Shown here piece by piece: positions 22,036-32,624 of a DNA stretch of 64,000 bases. Below the pieces are notes generated by a model. The model saw nothing but the letters and a program-made list of their open reading frames with translations. It was not told where the DNA came from and did not search any database. This DNA is from Fistulifera solaris (taxonomy: Eukaryota > Bacillariophyta > Bacillariophyceae > Naviculales > Stauroneidaceae). The stretch is taken from the NCBI GenBank assembly GCA_030295235.1, contig AP026137.1, forward strand, positions 496,001-560,000. The letters run 5' to 3'. Position numbers and translations under genes: made by a program. Numbering within the stretch: the stretch's first letter is position 1; the number at the start of each line of letters is the position of its first letter.

Positions 22036-24150
22036 ATGAAAAGCTTGTTGCGAAATGTCCATCTCATCCTTCTCTGGATTGCATTCTCGTCCAGAGCAAC
22101 AACAGCGACGTCCTCCTCGCGAAAACTCTTTTTCCCTCGTTGGGCGCCGTGGTCGGAGGTAACGAATAACAATGACAACAACAAGCGACCGCGGTTCTTT
22201 TCGCTATTACAACGACTAGGGGCAACCAGCGTCAGCGATAATTCATCGAACGAAACTGAAAAGACGAATGAGAAACGCCGTCGTCGCAACAAGCGAAGCG
22301 ATGATGCCACGGATAAAGCAACGCCACCAAAAAAGCCCTTTTCCTTCTTTCGACGCTCGCCGAAAAAGACAAAACCGACTCCTGAAGCCACCACGGCGGA
22401 TGTACCCGCCAGCAAGGCTACCAAACAAATGACGATGCCATGGCAACGTCGGAAGGCTCCGGAAAGCCCCTCTCCGATCGAATCATCCAGCGATTCGACA
22501 ACGAATATCACAACCGCGACGAATGTTACCGAGGACAGTCGTGAATCTGCTTTGTCGCCCTCCGCAAACACGACGACAAGTACGAACAACCCAAAGAGAA
22601 CCTGGGGTCTTTTTCGAAAACGTCCCGCGCCACAAGTCCCCGAATCAACACCATCTAGTACGAAGATTATTGTGACTACATATGTTTTGACAGACGGAGT
22701 GGAAACGGTAGAGACTAACGTAACATCTTCGACAGGTGAATCGTCAATGAACGGGACGGCTACATTCAATGCGACAAATACAAACGTAAACAATACCAGC
22801 TCTATCACGACAAACGAAACGAAGACTAGAGAAAGCCCTCCGACACAGTCGCACGCTGTGAGCCCCAGTAATATTGTCATTTCTCAATTATCGCCCTACG
22901 GCAATACTCCTCAACGGTACTACCGAAAACAACAACCGGGCGTACCTCTCAGTCATATGTCACAACAGAACAGCGTCGTACTCGCAGAAGTGCTTGTTTC
23001 CGTCTTTGCGACGGCGACGCGCTTGTGGTTATTGACGTGGCTGGCACGAAGACTGGCGTCACAAGAGGAATCCATTCAGCCGACACAACACTTTGTCTGG
23101 GAACGACTGAACGATCGTTATCAGCGCGATAGCTCGGCTTTGAGTAAAGTGCTGCAAACGCCTCCGGAAGGAATCAGTATGGGGCAATGGAGACGGGATC
23201 ATGTATGGAAAGTGCACGCCCGCAAACGGCGGGAACGAGTGGACCTGGCGTCTGTCTTTACTCGAACCGTAGTTGTCATTGAGCTGAGTGACGATGTAAA
23301 GGAAGGCATCAGTCTCGAACAAATGCCAGAGGTAGTCACATTTTTGTTACAACAGCACCGTGGCGGTGCATTCGGAACACACAAGAGCACGGGACGTCCC
23401 ATGGAAGTGGAAGTCGTATTTTTGGTACAATCTCCTGGTGGAGGTGTATCTACGTTTGGTCTGGCTGCATCGCAAATGCGTCGATTGTCGAACGTGGAAG
23501 GAATTACTACAACAGCGGTGGTGGACAAGATAGCCGCTTCGGGAGGATACATGATTGCCTCTCAGGCGCACAAACTCTTAGCGGCACCTTTTTCTTCTTT
23601 AGGTTCAATCGGTGTCATGATGGAAGGTTTGAACTTTAACGAATTAGCAGAAAAGTATGGCGTTAAGCCTCTGATACTCAAGGCCGGAACCAACAAGAAT
23701 CCATTGTCGACATTCGGACGCGTTTCGGACAGAGACATTCGCCACGAAGAAGAACGATTGGCCGCGGTTCATGAAGCATTCAAAGAACTGGTTGTGGAAG
23801 GCCGTCCCGCTTTGGGTGACGTGCTGGATCGTGTCGCGGACGGATCTGTCTTTCTGGGTAAGGAGGCCTTCGATTTGCAAATGATTGACGGTATCATGAC
23901 GTCGGATGAATACATTTTGGAGCGAATTTTTGCCAACGACCGAGTATTAAAACTGCACCGCTCTTATCAGGCCCGCTTCCCAAGACGAGTGTTGCAAATC
24001 TCACCATTGGACCTTCTGCCACATCTAAAAACGTGGTTTAAACAAATGAACGCTAAGCAACTTACCGGTTTACTGGCTGCTGTTGTGCAGGTCGGTGGTA
24101 TAGTGGGAGTTTTGCAGCAAGTCCTCGCCTCCTTCCAGTTAAAAAGCTAA
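22036..24150 (+). CDS. S49-family serine protease (SohB/SppA-like)
   Basis: An uninterrupted 704-residue ORF. Residues 1-24 are a signal peptide (MKSLLRNVHLILLWIAFSSR). A long basic then Ser/Thr/Asn-rich low-complexity linker of about 270 residues follows, with many potential N-glycosylation sites. Around residues 315-345 comes a hydrophobic stretch (VVLAEVLVSVFATATRLWLL). The last 320 residues are the SohB/SppA fold: VVFLVQSPGGGVSTFGLA, then AASGGYMIASQA with the catalytic Ser of the S49 family, then SSLGSIGVMM and KAGTNKNPLSTFGR. This family cleaves membrane-embedded peptides; plant SppA sits on thylakoids. A C-terminal hydrophobic tail ends the protein. The destination (ER, plastid or plastid membrane) is uncertain. 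Confidence 0.85.
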   Translation: MKSLLRNVHLILLWIAFSSRATTATSSSRKLFFPRWAPWSEVTNNNDNNKRPRFFSLLQRLGATSVSDNSSNETEKTNEKRRRRNKRSDDATDKATPPKKPFSFFRRSPKKTKPTPEATTADVPASKATKQMTMPWQRRKAPESPSPIESSSDSTTNITTATNVTEDSRESALSPSANTTTSTNNPKRTWGLFRKRPAPQVPESTPSSTKIIVTTYVLTDGVETVETNVTSSTGESSMNGTATFNATNTNVNNTSSITTNETKTRESPPTQSHAVSPSNIVISQLSPYGNTPQRYYRKQQPGVPLSHMSQQNSVVLAEVLVSVFATATRLWLLTWLARRLASQEESIQPTQHFVWERLNDRYQRDSSALSKVLQTPPEGISMGQWRRDHVWKVHARKRRERVDLASVFTRTVVVIELSDDVKEGISLEQMPEVVTFLLQQHRGGAFGTHKSTGRPMEVEVVFLVQSPGGGVSTFGLAASQMRRLSNVEGITTTAVVDKIAASGGYMIASQAHKLLAAPFSSLGSIGVMMEGLNFNELAEKYGVKPLILKAGTNKNPLSTFGRVSDRDIRHEEERLAAVHEAFKELVVEGRPALGDVLDRVADGSVFLGKEAFDLQMIDGIMTSDEYILERIFANDRVLKLHRSYQARFPRRVLQISPLDLLPHLKTWFKQMNAKQLTGLLAAVVQVGGIVGVLQQVLASFQLKS

Positions 24151-24184
24151 GCAAAAATAATGAAATAATTAGCAAGAACAAAAG

Positions 24185-25816
24185 CTAACTTTGAAGCTTC
24201 TTTTTCTTAGCGGATGGATTCAAGCGTGAAATTTCACGCCCGTTTGTCAGTTTTCTAATTTTTTCGGACGCAAACGTGCTCAATTGCCAAATACCTGGAC
24301 CGCGGCGTACTTGAATGACCCAAGCTAGCATGCCACCGATGTTCACAGGGAAAACGGCAGTGCAGGGAAACTCCCATATAAGATTTTGTTCTCCATGATT
24401 ATGATTGATAAATTCTAACGCTTCTAAAACAAGTTTGTAGTGCCCGCACAGGAGTACGATGTTCCCCGAATTCCTCCGCAAAACCCGTGCCATTTCATTC
24501 AGCACCAAAGGTAGCAACTGCTGAAGTTTATTGGTGCTAAGACACAATCTTCCAAAGGGAAGATCCGAAACGACCGCATCGACAGTACCCGTTCGAATGG
24601 GAAGATTCGCCGCATCCCAAGCTATCAATGTAGCCGCTATTCGTTGTTGTTCGTTCTGTATTGAAGCCGAGTAAGTGGTCGCTTGCGGTCCGAGCAAGGA
24701 TGGTGTTAAAACAATATCTCCTCCCAATCCGACATACTTCAAATATGCGCACTCGTGAGCAATGGTCCCAATACCTACACACGGATCCAAAACTACGGCT
24801 CCGGATTTCAAGCCCACCAAATGCAACAACAATTGCGCCGTTGAGGGACGCAATCGAACGATTCCCGTCAGTGTCATGTAGGGCGGAGCCACATCCGGGG
24901 GTACAATTCCCGACGAAAAGGAATGGCACCCAAGGTATTGATATGGATGCAAAGCCAAAGCAACGGCAAAATGATGGCTACAAGGATCTGTATCATCTTC
25001 TTTCAAAAACAAGACAATTTCCACGTCATAATGCTTCAGATCCACGGTCCAGGAAGAAGGAACTAAATCGTTGGCTACGGCCATGATCAAATCGCGTCGC
25101 GTATAGTTAGGATCGTCGGGCCGTACGCAACTAATCCGAAATTTCAAGCCAGGATTGTCGGTGTTCGTGCTGGCAAGCCACAAGTCATCAACAAATAGTG
25201 AATCGTCCCGAACGCGTTCTGATACGCTTTTCCAGTTGGAAAGAGCCACTTGTCTCCATATCCGCAAGGCAGATGGAAATTGTTGCTTTCGATACGAATC
25301 GGAACGCAAACAGAAATGTATAGCTTCAGCCATTTCAGAAAGTGTCGCGATTCTTCGTTGAGGAAAAGGTGATAATTTCCAGGAACCCACCAAGGCCGTG
25401 ACGGGACCGAGCGCTCGTAGATTTGGAACATCGGACGCTGGCTCAGCAGTAGCAAACTGCCACCACATATACGAATGCTGTCCCGGTTTCGTCCAAATGA
25501 CAGCTCGATGTGAATTATAGCCGATACTAATGTCGGATTTTGTCTGCGAATGCACGGTCCCAATGGGCACCGCAACCGAGTGTTTTCGCCAAGAGGTGCT
25601 TTCTTGAGTCAGATCATCATGAGAATAAGCCTCCGATTCACTAACCCAAATGGATTGGTGCAGGGGAATTCTTTGCTGTACCCATTCAGTGATAGCAAAA
25701 TGAAGACCCCGGGGAACAAGTGTCATGTATTGACAAGCGCACTCCGTCGTGCTGTCTGCTGTAGATGATGGAAGATCCATACGATTTGTGTGCCTTTTCG
25801 AAAAGGTTGCATTCAT
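24185..25816 (-). CDS. THUMP-domain RNA methyltransferase (THUMPD3/Trm14-like)
   Basis: This 543-residue single exon fits the THUMP plus UPF0020 group, which makes N2-methylguanosine in tRNA. The middle part is the probable THUMP region (YTRRDLIMAVANDLVPSSW, then YDVEIVLFL). The methyltransferase domain follows: LRPSTAQLLLHLVGLKSGAV, VLDPCVGIGTIAHE (SAM-binding), then the catalytic motif VSDLPFGRLC, close to the family (D/N)PP(F/Y). A Lys-rich tail (SAKKKKLQS) may be a nuclear signal. The ORF stays open to 26044, but that part runs through a repetitive element, so I start at the ATG at 25816. The 3' end is 34 bp from the convergent protease gene. Confidence 0.82.
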   Translation of the reverse strand: MNATFSKRHTNRMDLPSSTADSTTECACQYMTLVPRGLHFAITEWVQQRIPLHQSIWVSESEAYSHDDLTQESTSWRKHSVAVPIGTVHSQTKSDISIGYNSHRAVIWTKPGQHSYMWWQFATAEPASDVPNLRALGPVTALVGSWKLSPFPQRRIATLSEMAEAIHFCLRSDSYRKQQFPSALRIWRQVALSNWKSVSERVRDDSLFVDDLWLASTNTDNPGLKFRISCVRPDDPNYTRRDLIMAVANDLVPSSWTVDLKHYDVEIVLFLKEDDTDPCSHHFAVALALHPYQYLGCHSFSSGIVPPDVAPPYMTLTGIVRLRPSTAQLLLHLVGLKSGAVVLDPCVGIGTIAHECAYLKYVGLGGDIVLTPSLLGPQATTYSASIQNEQQRIAATLIAWDAANLPIRTGTVDAVVSDLPFGRLCLSTNKLQQLLPLVLNEMARVLRRNSGNIVLLCGHYKLVLEALEFINHNHGEQNLIWEFPCTAVFPVNIGGMLAWVIQVRRGPGIWQLSTFASEKIRKLTNGREISRLNPSAKKKKLQS

Positions 25817-25850
25817 AATAACGCAAAGAAGGGAGTAGCACCAGGGAACG

Positions 25851-25917
25851 ACGTTAAAATTCTGCCTCGCCGTAGGCTCTAAGTAGAAACTTGTACTGAG
25901 AGGCAGAATTTTAACGT
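25851..25917. mobile_element. 67-bp palindromic mini-element (copy 1)
   Basis: Inverted ends ACGTTAAAATTCTGCCTC and GAGGCAGAATTTTAACGT enclose a 31-bp spacer. A second 67-bp copy in the opposite orientation lies at 62766-62832 with about 95% identity. Homology extends some bases outside (GGAA...TTCC), so the full unit may be near 85 bp. It sits just upstream of the THUMP gene start. There is no coding capacity; it looks like a tiny MITE. Confidence 0.8.
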
Positions 25918-25976
25918 CCTTCCAGGTAATCATTGAATTGAATGAATGCGAAGAATGAGCCAGAATTTCCGTGCAT

Positions 25977-26706
25977 CCTTGAAATTTCACTATGACGCAA
26001 GGTGTTGGTTTACGCCAGCCAAGACTGGATTGTACAGTAGTCATGAACCGAACAACAAAGGGATCCGTTTTGCGTTTTGCGTCTCCCGCATCCGTCCATT
26101 GTCATTCAACTGCGAATATAATTATATTTACGGATAAATAAAGTCGCAACAATGATGATTCTGAACTACGTGTTAAGAGTTTCTTTTATTTTCACGTCGA
26201 AATAATCCGAGGTTCGACAGCTTGAATTTTCACTATGAAACGGAGTGTTGGTTTACGCCAGCCAAGACTAGATTGTACAGTAGTCATGAACCGAACAACA
26301 AAGGGATCCGTTTTGCGTTTTGCGTCTCTCGCATCCGTCCATTGTCATTCAACTGCGAATATAATTATATTGACGGGTAAATAAAGTCGCAACAATGATG
26401 ATTCTGAACTGCTTGTTAAGATTTTCTTTTATTTTCACGTCGAAATAATCCGAGGATCGACAGCTTGAATTTCCACTATGAAACGGAGTGTTGGTTTACG
26501 CCAGCCAAGACTGGATTGTACAGTAGTCATGAACCGAACAACAAAGGGATCCGTTTTGCGTTTTGCGTCTCTCGCATCCGTCCATTGTCATTCAACTGCG
26601 AATAAATTTATAATTACGGGTAAATAAAGTCGCAACAATGATGATTCTGAACTGCTTGTTAAGATTTTCTTTTATTTTCACGTCGAAATAATCCGAGGTT
26701 CGACAC
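25977..26706 (+). repeat. Three tandem copies of a ~243-bp repeat
   Basis: Units begin at about 25977, 26221 and 26464, each opening CTTGAA(A/T)TTYCACTATGA and running through TACAGTAGTCATGAACCGAA, GGGATCCGTTTTGCG and CAACAATGATGATTCTGAAC. Copies 2 and 3 are nearly identical and copy 1 is slightly more divergent. Unit lengths are 244, 243 and 242 bp. No ORF persists across units. Confidence 0.93.
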
Positions 26707-27270
26707 CTTGAAACAATTTCGCTCGTTCCCGGTCAGCCAACGGAAGTCTCTTAAGGCGACCAGTCTGAATCGGTTCTAGCGGCTTACTTAAATGCGTAAG
26801 CACCTACAACGTGGATAGGACTTAAATATAATATCAGAGTTATTTATTTTTATAAATTTTGTTTGTTCATTACTCATGACTGAAGTGCAGTCGTGACGAA
26901 ATACGGAAAACACTTTGGTCCATAGTAAAATTTGGCGGACCAGTTTTCGTAGACTTGTCGACATGTAATGAAAAGGATGCCAAAAACTACAACTGTAAAA
27001 TTTTCTGAACAAACGAATTGTAGCCTAAGCAAAGATTGAGTTGCAGTCGTGAATAATATTGCTATAGACAACTGTTTGATAAAATAAAGGTCGAAAAGTG
27101 CTGGTACGGATCTGCATCTGCTATGCTATCTACCCTCTAAATGGGATTATTAGGCATCGAAGTTACCCTGAAAGAGTCCGCAACGTTGCGACTTTCTGTA
27201 GTGTACGGAATTTATCGACAGCAACTTGATCACCACTGCTTCTGATGGTTGCCCCTACACTCAATTGTTT
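26707..27270. other. Intergenic region
   Basis: This region holds the inverted partner (26877-26929) of the dispersed repeat at 20094-20145. The rest is AT-rich, with no convincing gene. The 3' UTR of the minus-strand gene ending at 27271 should fall here. Confidence 0.4.
26877..26929 (-). repeat. Dispersed repeat, copy 2
   Basis: On the minus strand it reads through ACTATGGACCAAAGTGTT and CACGACTGCACTTCAGT, matching 20094-20145. Both copies carry the short palindrome-like CTGAARTGCAGTCGTG. Ends are undefined. Confidence 0.5.
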
Positions 27271-28577
27271 TTACTTTTGTTGCGCTAGCGACTTTAACTG
27301 TTTTATCCAAAGCAAGGATGCCGGCGTTTCTCGCCAAGCATCGTCTAGTATTTTTCTGAGCGAAGTATCATTTGAAGCATACACGCGCTGTCGCCATTCC
27401 TCTCCATCGGGAAAGTACTTCCATATCCAAGAATTTTCTGCCGGGTATTGTTGATAGAACGATTGCCATTTCCACAACAGACCGGCTAGCAAATACGCAT
27501 CTCGCATGCGACTCGACTTGTCTTGCAAAATTGTTTTTGTTCTTGTTAGGTCACTCAAAATCCATTTCGAGTCGAGCGGAAGATCGGTCGCCGTCATGAA
27601 TCGAAATGGCAACTTCGGTTTATCCAACCACACGGTCAAATCCGCGTGCGTCGATAAATGACAAGGTTGAATGGATGGATGCGAACCAATCCAGTGTTCG
27701 GTCGCAAACCGGTCTTCCCCTCGGGTATCGCGCTTTTCCGCAAAGATGGCACCCCGAATTTCCTTGGGACGCTGCGCGAGCATGGCGTCGGTCCGTGCCT
27801 CGAATTCGTTCGGTGCAATCAGTTGTTGCACATAATCACAGCGAGCCGTGAAGAAATTTCCCGGATAAAAGAGCGTCCAGACCGGTTGAAAAAGCAAGCC
27901 GCAGGTCGAACATTGCTGATCCGTGATCCGATCGAGACACAGCTGGTCGGTAATGGCCCGCGTCATGTGTCTTCGCCATTTTTCTCTCCGTTTCCCGCCA
28001 TTGTACGACCCCTTGTTGTGCAGATAAATCATTTGCCGATCGGGAAATTTCTGACAAAACTGGTACGCGTCTTGTAACGTAATTTCTTCAAAGCCGCTTT
28101 GATAGTGTGCCATGTGAACACAAGTCAAGCCGAGGGCTTGACATCGGGTCTGAACGGTTTGTGTGAATGCTGGACCGTGCAAAAGGCGTGACCGACCGTA
28201 TTGTAGTACAATACAAGAGGAATGGTAGCCGCATGGGATTCACCGATTTGCTGTATTTGTTCGAGCACGATCGTTTCAAAAAAGGATGTTTCATTTTGTC
28301 GAGGATCGCCGTAAATGTTGTAAAAGACTGCCCGCAATGCGTCTTGTTGTCGATGAAATGGATCCGCTGTTATGATCGTTTGTACATCGTTCACTTTGGG
28401 TGCTTCAGGCACGACGGCTGGATAGTGGGAGAAGTCTTGCAGCAATTCGGTCGAATACAGGACGGCATTGTTTTGCCATACAACAAAAGAGATGATTCCG
28501 AGCAATAGAAATACAAGAAAGCTCGTTATTATCATAAACAGCCGTGCGTTTCGTGTTTGTTGCTTCTTGATAATCAT
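27271..28577 (-). CDS. Type II membrane protein, possibly glycosyltransferase-like
   Basis: About 435 residues. A short cytoplasmic N-terminus (MIIKKQQTRNARLF) is followed by one strong membrane anchor (MIITSFLVFLLLGIISFVVW), and the rest would be lumenal: the topology of Golgi glycosyltransferases. Conserved-looking motifs are IPLVLYYNTVGH, MIYLHNKGSYN with a basic RRHMTRAITDQLC, CSTCGLLFQPVWTLFYPGNFFTARCDYV and FATEHWIGSHPSI. Paired Cys and the W/H-rich segments suit a secretory enzyme. I recognise the YLHNKGS type from algal hypothetical proteins but cannot assign a reaction. The frame changes by one base at 28181-28186 (AAAAGG); one added base joins the halves cleanly. Confidence 0.65.
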
Positions 28578-28988
28578 TGTAGGATCAATGACAGATTTGA
28601 ATTAATGAGATAATGAATAATAAAGGAGACCTTTTGTTCGCTCTTTTCATTATTTTGTCAATGCGACGTGTACGTTCTTTTTTTTTCACTTCTTCATCGC
28701 AAATCGCAAAACATCTCATTTCTCTTTACTCGTCCGCTTCATTAATCTCACATAATCAAAGGCTATCGTACCGGTTCTAATTTTGTCCGTTGTAGTCGAG
28801 ACCGCTAAAAATTGTACCATCGGCTTTCTTTTGACGACACGAAAGCTCATCATCGTACAGTACCAGGTATCTTTCGGTCGACGCTTCTCTTGTTTCCACA
28901 TTCATCGAGCAGCCTTCAAAGGCTATACATGTTACACCTGCGAAATCTCTTTTAAGAGCGCACGACTAATTTAGATACTGCTCCAAAA
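28578..28988. other. Divergent intergenic region, possible small ORF
   Basis: Two overlapping minus-strand frames between 28713 and 28960 look mildly protein-like (MSFRVVKRKPMVQFLAVSTT in one, ERYLVLYDDELSCRQKKADG in another), without a clear start or family. They could be a small broken gene. I do not call one. Promoters of the flanking divergent genes should also lie here. Confidence 0.35.
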
Positions 28989-31900
28989 ATGAGGTCATCG
29001 TTCGCCTTTTCCTTCGCCTCATTGCTCCTCTGCTTCACAGCTGCTGAATTACAGAAATACAACGCCATCGATTCGGATCATGTTTTGAATGTACACGTCG
29101 TTCCACATTCCCATGACGATGTGGGGTGGCTGAAAACGGTCGAACAATACTATTATCCCGATCAAAACTGCAGTATTTCCCCCAATTCCGTGCAGAAAAT
29201 TCTCAGCACGACCATTGATGCCTTGCAACAAAACGAAGCACGAACCTTTGTCGTCGTGGAAATCAAGTTCTTTGCCATGTGGTGGAAGGAACAGAATGAT
29301 GCAGTCAAAGATACGGTGCGGTTTCTGGTGGCGAATCAACAGTTGACTTTCGTGAATGGAGGTTGGTGTATGCACGATGAAGCGGCGACGCATTTTATGG
29401 GAATGATCGATCAAATGACGACAGGTCACACCTTTCTGGAACGAGAATTGGGATATATACCCAAAGTGGGATGGCAATTGGATCCATTTGGTCATTCCGC
29501 GACACAGGCGTCTCTGATGACGAGCAAAATGGGATTTGATGCCGTGTATTTCGGTCGAATCGACTATCAAGATTTGGCCTTACGGCACTTAACACAACAT
29601 TGTGAAGGCTTGTGGAATGCATCTACATCCCTTGAAGATACGACCGTATTCTGGGGGCTTACTGGAAGTTACAGTGGGAATTATGGACCACCGAAAGGAT
29701 TTTGTTTTGATGCTTACTGTGATTCCAAGGAGCGTTTGTTGGGATTGACGGACGATGCGTTACTTGAGCGGTTGAAAGACTTTGTGCAACAGTTAAGAGC
29801 CCAGAGTGATCGAACATCAGACAATCATATCATGTTGACCATGGGAGAAGATTTCAATGTAAGCAATTTTGGACGTGCTTTTTCATTCGATTTTATGTTC
29901 TTATCAAGCGTTCTGTTTTACAGTACATGGACGCGGCAACAAATTTTGCCAATCTGGATCTATTGATCGCCAAACTCATGATTTATCAGCATTCGGGTCG
30001 TCTCGATGTACCATCGTTTTTGGGCCCCCGGCACAGTCGTCTCAATATCTTTTATTCTTCACCGGATTATTACACTCAACAAAAGCACAAAGTTTGGAAG
30101 CGACGGCAGGATCGGCTTAGTAATGAGACGGAATGGAGAACGAAAACGGATGATTTCTTTCCGTATTCCAGTTGTGAGAACTGCTTTTGGACGGGTTACT
30201 ATACGTCACGGACTTCATTCAAACGGCTTGAGCGAGAGGCATCATCGCTACTATTAGCGTCGCGGCAAATCGATGTTTTTATGAACAAAGAAGAACTACC
30301 GGAGTTTAATAAATGCGATTGGTGCCATCCTTTGTATGAGCTAGAAGATGCCCTCGGCGTCGCCCAGCATCACGATGGTGTATCTGGTACTGCGAAGCAG
30401 CATGTTGCCGACGATTACGCGAAGCGATTATCTTCTGGTATGCATCGAGCTATTGCGCACGTGTCTCGTCTCCTGTCAAAAAACATTTATGCGGAAAACT
30501 CGACTGCAGTTCAGCTTCAATATTGTCCACTCCTCAACGAAACAATCTGTTCAATTGCAGAAGAAGCAACGAAATCAAACGGGACTTCTCTCCATGTTGT
30601 GGTCTACAATCCGCTGGGCCAAAATCGATCTACTGTTTTGCGAATACCAGTTGCATCATTAGCGTGCTATGAAATCACTGATCTATCCAACAATATCAGT
30701 ATTTGCGATCATTCCATCAGGGCAGCTATGCAACCTGCTGACACCTCTAGATATGTCGTATACTACGACACTGGTTCGGTGCCACCTTTGGGCTACAAAA
30801 CATTTCAGATTATCAAGCAATGCGATTGCACATCACCGGATAGTTCGTCACTTGCAATAATCCAACAGGAAAGAAGACGACTTCGCAAAGCCAGCAGCAC
30901 TACCATTGCAATCACAAATGATTTTATGACAGTTGAATTCGATTCGATCACGGGGCAAATGAAAAGAGCCGTATCGGATGGGACTGAGATAGACCTTGTC
31001 CAAGAGTGGGGCTACTATACGTCTTTCGACAGTCGCTGGGATAATTCTGAAGTTCCTGCTATTGACCCTACACAGAACTCGGGTGCATACATCTTTCGAC
31101 CAAGCACTCCTACTCAAGATATACACCATCTTTTGCCTCGAAAGGCGACAGTCGTGGACACTTCTCAAGGCGCGGAAGTTCGCATTGAATTCCATCAAAA
31201 TTGGATACGACAAACAACCCGTCTTTTCCATTCTCAGCCGATCATTGAAGTCGAGTACGAGATTGGTCCTATTCCGATTGATGATCTTCGAGGAAAAGAA
31301 ATTGTGACACGTTACAGGGCGTCTATTGGCAGCAAGTCGGTCTTCTATACTGATTCGAATGGACGTGAGTTTATTCGACGACAACGTAATTATCGACCAT
31401 CCTGGGATCTCGACGTCTTTGAACCTGTTGCTGGAAATTTTTATCCAGTCAACACAGCCATTTTCCTTCAAGACCAAAATGCATCTCTAAGCGTAGTAGT
31501 CGACCGCTCTCAAGGTGGATCGTCACTGCAAGACGGAACACTAGAGCTCATGGTGCAGAGAAGGAACTTGGCCGACGATGCGAAAGGAGTCGGAGAACCA
31601 CTGAACGAAACGTCTGGTGGGATGACACCATACCCACCTTATGGGAATGCGGAACGCGTTGGAGACGGTGTAATAATCCGAGGAACACACCGAATCATGA
31701 TAGGGAAAGGTTTAAACGGAGCTAAGCTTGCACGGTCAATGATGGACTCAGCATTCGCCGAACCGCTTGTGTTTTTCGGTAAATGCGCAAACCCTTGCCC
31801 AGCTATGTCCCAAAGTGCATCTTTCTTTTCTGGTCTATCAACCGGTTTGCCCGAAAATGTGATGCTCATAACCTTTGCGCGTTTGAGCATATCAAAGTAC

Positions 31901-32185
31901 TTGCTTCGACTTGGGCACCAGTATGGCGTGGACGATGACGATGAATTAGCAGAACCCGTCAACGTGGATATCGGCACTTTGTTTCTGGGCATTGGTGAAG
32001 TCTATACAATAGTCGAAATGACTCTAAGTGGCAACCAAAAGTGGGAATCATTGCAGAAGACTAAGCTGCATTGGTCACACGAAACTCGTAGCACTTCCAA
32101 CGAGGATATTTCAAACAAGGGTAATATGGTTGTCTTGCGCCCAATGGAAATCAGAACGTTTCATGTCACATTAAAGGCACAATAA
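28989..32185 (+). CDS. Lysosomal/vacuolar-type alpha-mannosidase (GH38)
   Basis: Class II alpha-mannosidase, which releases alpha-linked mannose from N-glycans. Exons 28989-29858 and 29924-32185 join across a 65-bp intron (GTAAGC...TTACAG) to give 1043 residues, the usual length. A signal peptide (MRSSFAFSFASLLLCFTAA) is followed by VHVVPHSHDDVGWLKT with the zinc-binding His/Asp pair. Then come FVNGGWCMHDEAATHF, VGWQLDPFGHSATQASL with the nucleophile Asp, the ALGVAQHHDGVSGTAKQHV mid-domain with zinc ligands, and the beta-sandwich C-terminus (GREFIRRQRNYRPSW; EPLNETSGGMTPYPPYGN). Several N-glycosylation sites are visible. The frame is intact. The acid-lysosomal form is favoured over Golgi mannosidase II because there is a cleavable signal and no membrane anchor. 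Confidence 0.95.
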
Positions 32186-32624
32186 TGGAAGTTCCAAAAA
32201 TTGGATGGGCATTTTTACCTACCAAGAGCACCCATTCCAAAAGAAGCTTTTCTAACGCAAACCATCAGCAACAAGAACAACATTTTCATCAAACCTTGCA
32301 TTCAATCAAATGCTCTGGTGTTTCGATTGAAAGTAGACCTACTGTTGTTGTTACGATCTATATAGTCTTTAGTTACGATTATAACAGCCGACTTCCGGGA
32401 CTGTGAGTCAGTCCCGACTTGAAACGTCACTCCAACACTTTTCATTACCAGTATGACTTGCGGGCGGAAGCAGACGCTTTTTGTTACGTCCAAGCAAGAG
32501 ATGCAGATGTGGCCCTTCTTTTGTTACAATAAAAGAAGGAACAATTATATAAACAAACTAAAACCACGGACGAAGACATTTTTACATTAAATAGCAAACT
32601 TTCTTTATACTGACTGGGTTGATA

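Noticed and set aside
21999-22880. 293-codon ORF antisense to the protease gene
   Set aside because: It is a shadow of a low-complexity coding region on the other strand; the sense frame has a signal peptide and an S49 domain.
25817-26044. N-terminal extension of the THUMP methyltransferase up to 26044
   Set aside because: It runs through the palindromic mini-element and into the first tandem repeat; the ATG at 25816 comes after both.
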